64,000 nucleotides of DNA, taken from contig NZ_JAWMWG010000001.1 in the NCBI RefSeq assembly GCF_037546065.1, forward strand, positions 620,001 to 684,000, given 5' to 3'. The notes under the pieces are model-generated. The model was given only the letters and a program-made list of their open reading frames with translations. It made no database searches and was not told the origin of the DNA. Shown here in pieces: positions 62,664-64,000 of the stretch. Origin of the DNA: Holzapfeliella saturejae. GTDB taxonomy: Bacteria; Bacillota; Bacilli; Lactobacillales; Lactobacillaceae. The position numbers were made by a program, and so were the translations under genes. Position 1 is the first letter of the stretch. Each line of letters opens with the position of its first letter.

Positions 62664-62805
62664 AGCAAGTATTTTGTTAAGTATTGTTTTTTTGGTAGGC
62701 ATTTCGCTAGTAACCCTATACTTTAAACTGGAAATCTTCCGAATTGAGATGACACAAAAAGACTTAGTTTTAGTAAATTTAAAAGAAATTTTAAATTCAC
62801 CGTAA
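62608..62805 (+). CDS. comGG: Short ComGG-like protein
   Basis: A 65-residue product in the comGG position, overlapping comGF in another frame. A basic N-terminus leads one transmembrane helix (ILLSIVFLVGISLVTLYF near 24-41) and a short tail. It is shorter than ComGG proteins I know, which are usually near or above 100 residues. No prepilin glycine motif is seen, also true of other ComGG. Function as a pilus-tip component is inferred from position only. Confidence 0.65.
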   Translation: MWKIPRKENHSYYSRLKVKASILLSIVFLVGISLVTLYFKLEIFRIEMTQKDLVLVNLKEILNSP

Positions 62806-62879
62806 TAACTTGCAAGCCTATCAAGGATAAGTGATGATAGAAGTAGGAGTATTTTAACTGTTTTGAGGAGAGATTTTCA

Positions 62880-63884
62880 TTGGCATTATCAATACAAGAA
62901 CGCTATGCTTTAATTGACGAAGCGGTTCAGCGTCTGAAAAAAGAACTTAAAACGTCTTATCTAGATGCTTTGATAGAAACGATTGAAAACTTAATTGATC
63001 AACAAGTTAAAGTAGAAAATGGTGCCCCTGGTGCCCAAACAGTTGAACGTTTGACTGAAATTGCTGAACAAATCGATTTTAATAATCAATCATCTAAAGA
63101 AAAAAGTGAATTAATTTATTTGTTAATTCTTGCTGGAATTAAAGAAGATAAACTTGAAACTAATTTACAAATGACACCTAAGTCAATTTCTGTTGTAGTC
63201 GCAATGATTGCTCATCAGTTATTACAAGGTAAAAAATCAGCCAAAGTGCTCGATTTAAGTAGTGGATTTGGTAGTTTATTATTGAATACAGTTGACCAGT
63301 TAAAACAAACTGATCAAATTGATTTTGACGTTTATGGTATGGATAATAATGAAATTTCTTTAGCATTATCCAGTCTATATGCTGAATCATTAGGTATTCA
63401 GGCTGAGTTATTCCATCAAGATTCATTAGATACGTGGTTGATTAACGACTTAGATTTAATTGTTTCAGAATTACCAGTGGGATACTATCCAATTGACTCC
63501 CGAGCTGAAAATTATGAATTGAGAGCCAAATCTGGACATTCATTTTCTCATTATTTGATGTTAGAACAGGCAATTTCACACCTGTCTGAAGGTGGATTGG
63601 GTATTTTTGTTGTTCCTGCAATGATGCTACAAGATGCCAATGCTTCAGAATTGACAAAATGGTTAGCTAAAAAAGCACATATCCAAGCTTTTCTAATATT
63701 ACCTGAAGATTCATTTAATGATGAAAAATATCAAAAAGCAATTTTGGTAGTTCAAAATCGTGGTACTAAAACTAAACAAGCCAATAATATTTTGTTGGGA
63801 CAACTCCCAAGCTTAAATGATAGAAGTGTACTTGAAACTTTCAATTATAATTTAAAAGATTGGTACATCAAAAATTTAAAGTAG
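62880..63884 (+). CDS. Class I SAM-dependent methyltransferase (YtxK-like)
   Basis: A 334-residue N6-adenine-type methyltransferase family protein. A helical N-terminal part (1-110) precedes SAM motif I VLDLSSGFGSLLLN near 122-135 and a motif IV variant SELPVGYYP where DNA methylases have NPPY/F. It commonly lies between comG and ackA in Lactobacillales. The substrate is unknown. The start is TTG 62880 behind GAGGAGAG; no in-frame ATG fits. Confidence 0.85.
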   Translation: MALSIQERYALIDEAVQRLKKELKTSYLDALIETIENLIDQQVKVENGAPGAQTVERLTEIAEQIDFNNQSSKEKSELIYLLILAGIKEDKLETNLQMTPKSISVVVAMIAHQLLQGKKSAKVLDLSSGFGSLLLNTVDQLKQTDQIDFDVYGMDNNEISLALSSLYAESLGIQAELFHQDSLDTWLINDLDLIVSELPVGYYPIDSRAENYELRAKSGHSFSHYLMLEQAISHLSEGGLGIFVVPAMMLQDANASELTKWLAKKAHIQAFLILPEDSFNDEKYQKAILVVQNRGTKTKQANNILLGQLPSLNDRSVLETFNYNLKDWYIKNLK

Positions 63885-63897
63885 AGGATAGACAACT

Positions 63898-64000
63898 ATG
63901 ACTAAAGTTTTAGCAATTAACGCCGGAAGTTCTTCAGTTAAATGGAAGATGTTTAACGCACAAAATGAAGAAGTTATAGCAGAAGGTGCTGCAGAAAGAA
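63898..64000 (+). CDS. ackA: Acetate kinase, N-terminal fragment
   Basis: First 34 codons only; the gene runs off the window. Acetate kinase makes ATP and acetate from acetyl phosphate produced by Pta (gene at 45.8 kb). The N-terminal phosphate-binding signature VLAINAGSSSVKWKMF is diagnostic. AGAGGATA before ATG; 13 bp after the methyltransferase. Confidence 0.93.
   Translation, partial: MTKVLAINAGSSSVKWKMFNAQNEEVIAEGAAER

Noticed and set aside
1..64000. CRISPR arrays, insertion sequences, integrases, toxin-antitoxin or defence genes
   Set aside because: None was recognised on either strand; gene content is conserved core chromosome throughout.

Overview
The window is a continuous stretch of core chromosome from a low-GC Gram-positive bacterium of the order Lactobacillales. 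Codon use is AT-rich, Shine-Dalgarno sites are strong, and competence (comF, comG), CggR glycolytic, HPr kinase, WhiA/YvcK/RapZ and CdaA/CdaR/GlmM clusters are all present. Gene content and order resemble Enterococcaceae or Carnobacteriaceae (a Vagococcus-like genome would fit), but genus is an inference because no 16S rRNA gene is present. I found no prophage, insertion sequence, CRISPR array, integrase or other accessory island, and no stretch over 300 bases is without a gene or identified element.

Layout. 1-4.1 kb: 3' end of rny, tagO, yigZ (minus), comFA-comFC. 4.2-7.8 kb: secA and prfB, the latter with a programmed +1 frameshift. 7.8-12.8 kb: phosphate uptake operon pstS-pstC-pstA-pstB1-pstB2-phoU. 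12.8-18.2 kb: membrane-anchored glycerophosphodiesterase, a small membrane protein, a YvlD-like protein, hprK, lgt, gpsA. 18.3-26 kb: trxB, a phosphohexomutase, uvrB-uvrA. 26-29.3 kb: rapZ-yvcK-whiA and an OhrR-like regulator. 29.3-34.2 kb: clpP (minus), a glutamine-type ABC transporter with fused binding protein and permease, and an uncharacterised FAD/NAD(P)-binding protein (minus). 34.3-40.1 kb: tRNA-Arg(CCG) (minus) and the glycolytic block cggR-gap-pgk-tpiA-eno. 40.2-47.7 kb: secG-rnr-smpB, a TetR regulator, a HAD phosphatase, ung, pta, tsaE, a DnaQ-like exonuclease. 47.8-52.5 kb: murB and potABCD. 52.5-57.8 kb: cdaA-cdaR-glmM and glmS. 57.8-64 kb: queT (minus, preQ1 riboswitch), yebC, the comGA-GG operon, a SAM methyltransferase and the 5' end of ackA.

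The genes link carbon flow to the envelope: GlmM and GlmS make UDP-GlcNAc precursors, CdaA sits beside GlmM, YvcK/RapZ are in the same region, and TagO, MurB and Lgt use the products. Carbon control is represented by CggR and HPr kinase, overflow metabolism by Pta/AckA. DNA uptake genes are in two places (comF, comG).

I did not find a new multi-gene system. The best leads are regulatory or comparative: a glmS promoter region with two copies of a NagR/dre-like motif and a separate dyad, a CIRCE-like site at clpP, a tandem CggR operator and processing hairpin around cggR-gap, a dyad in the comG leader, absence of ftsEX and hpf from their usual positions, a SecA lacking its C-terminal zinc tail, a two-cysteine OhrR, and an uncharacterised flavoprotein.
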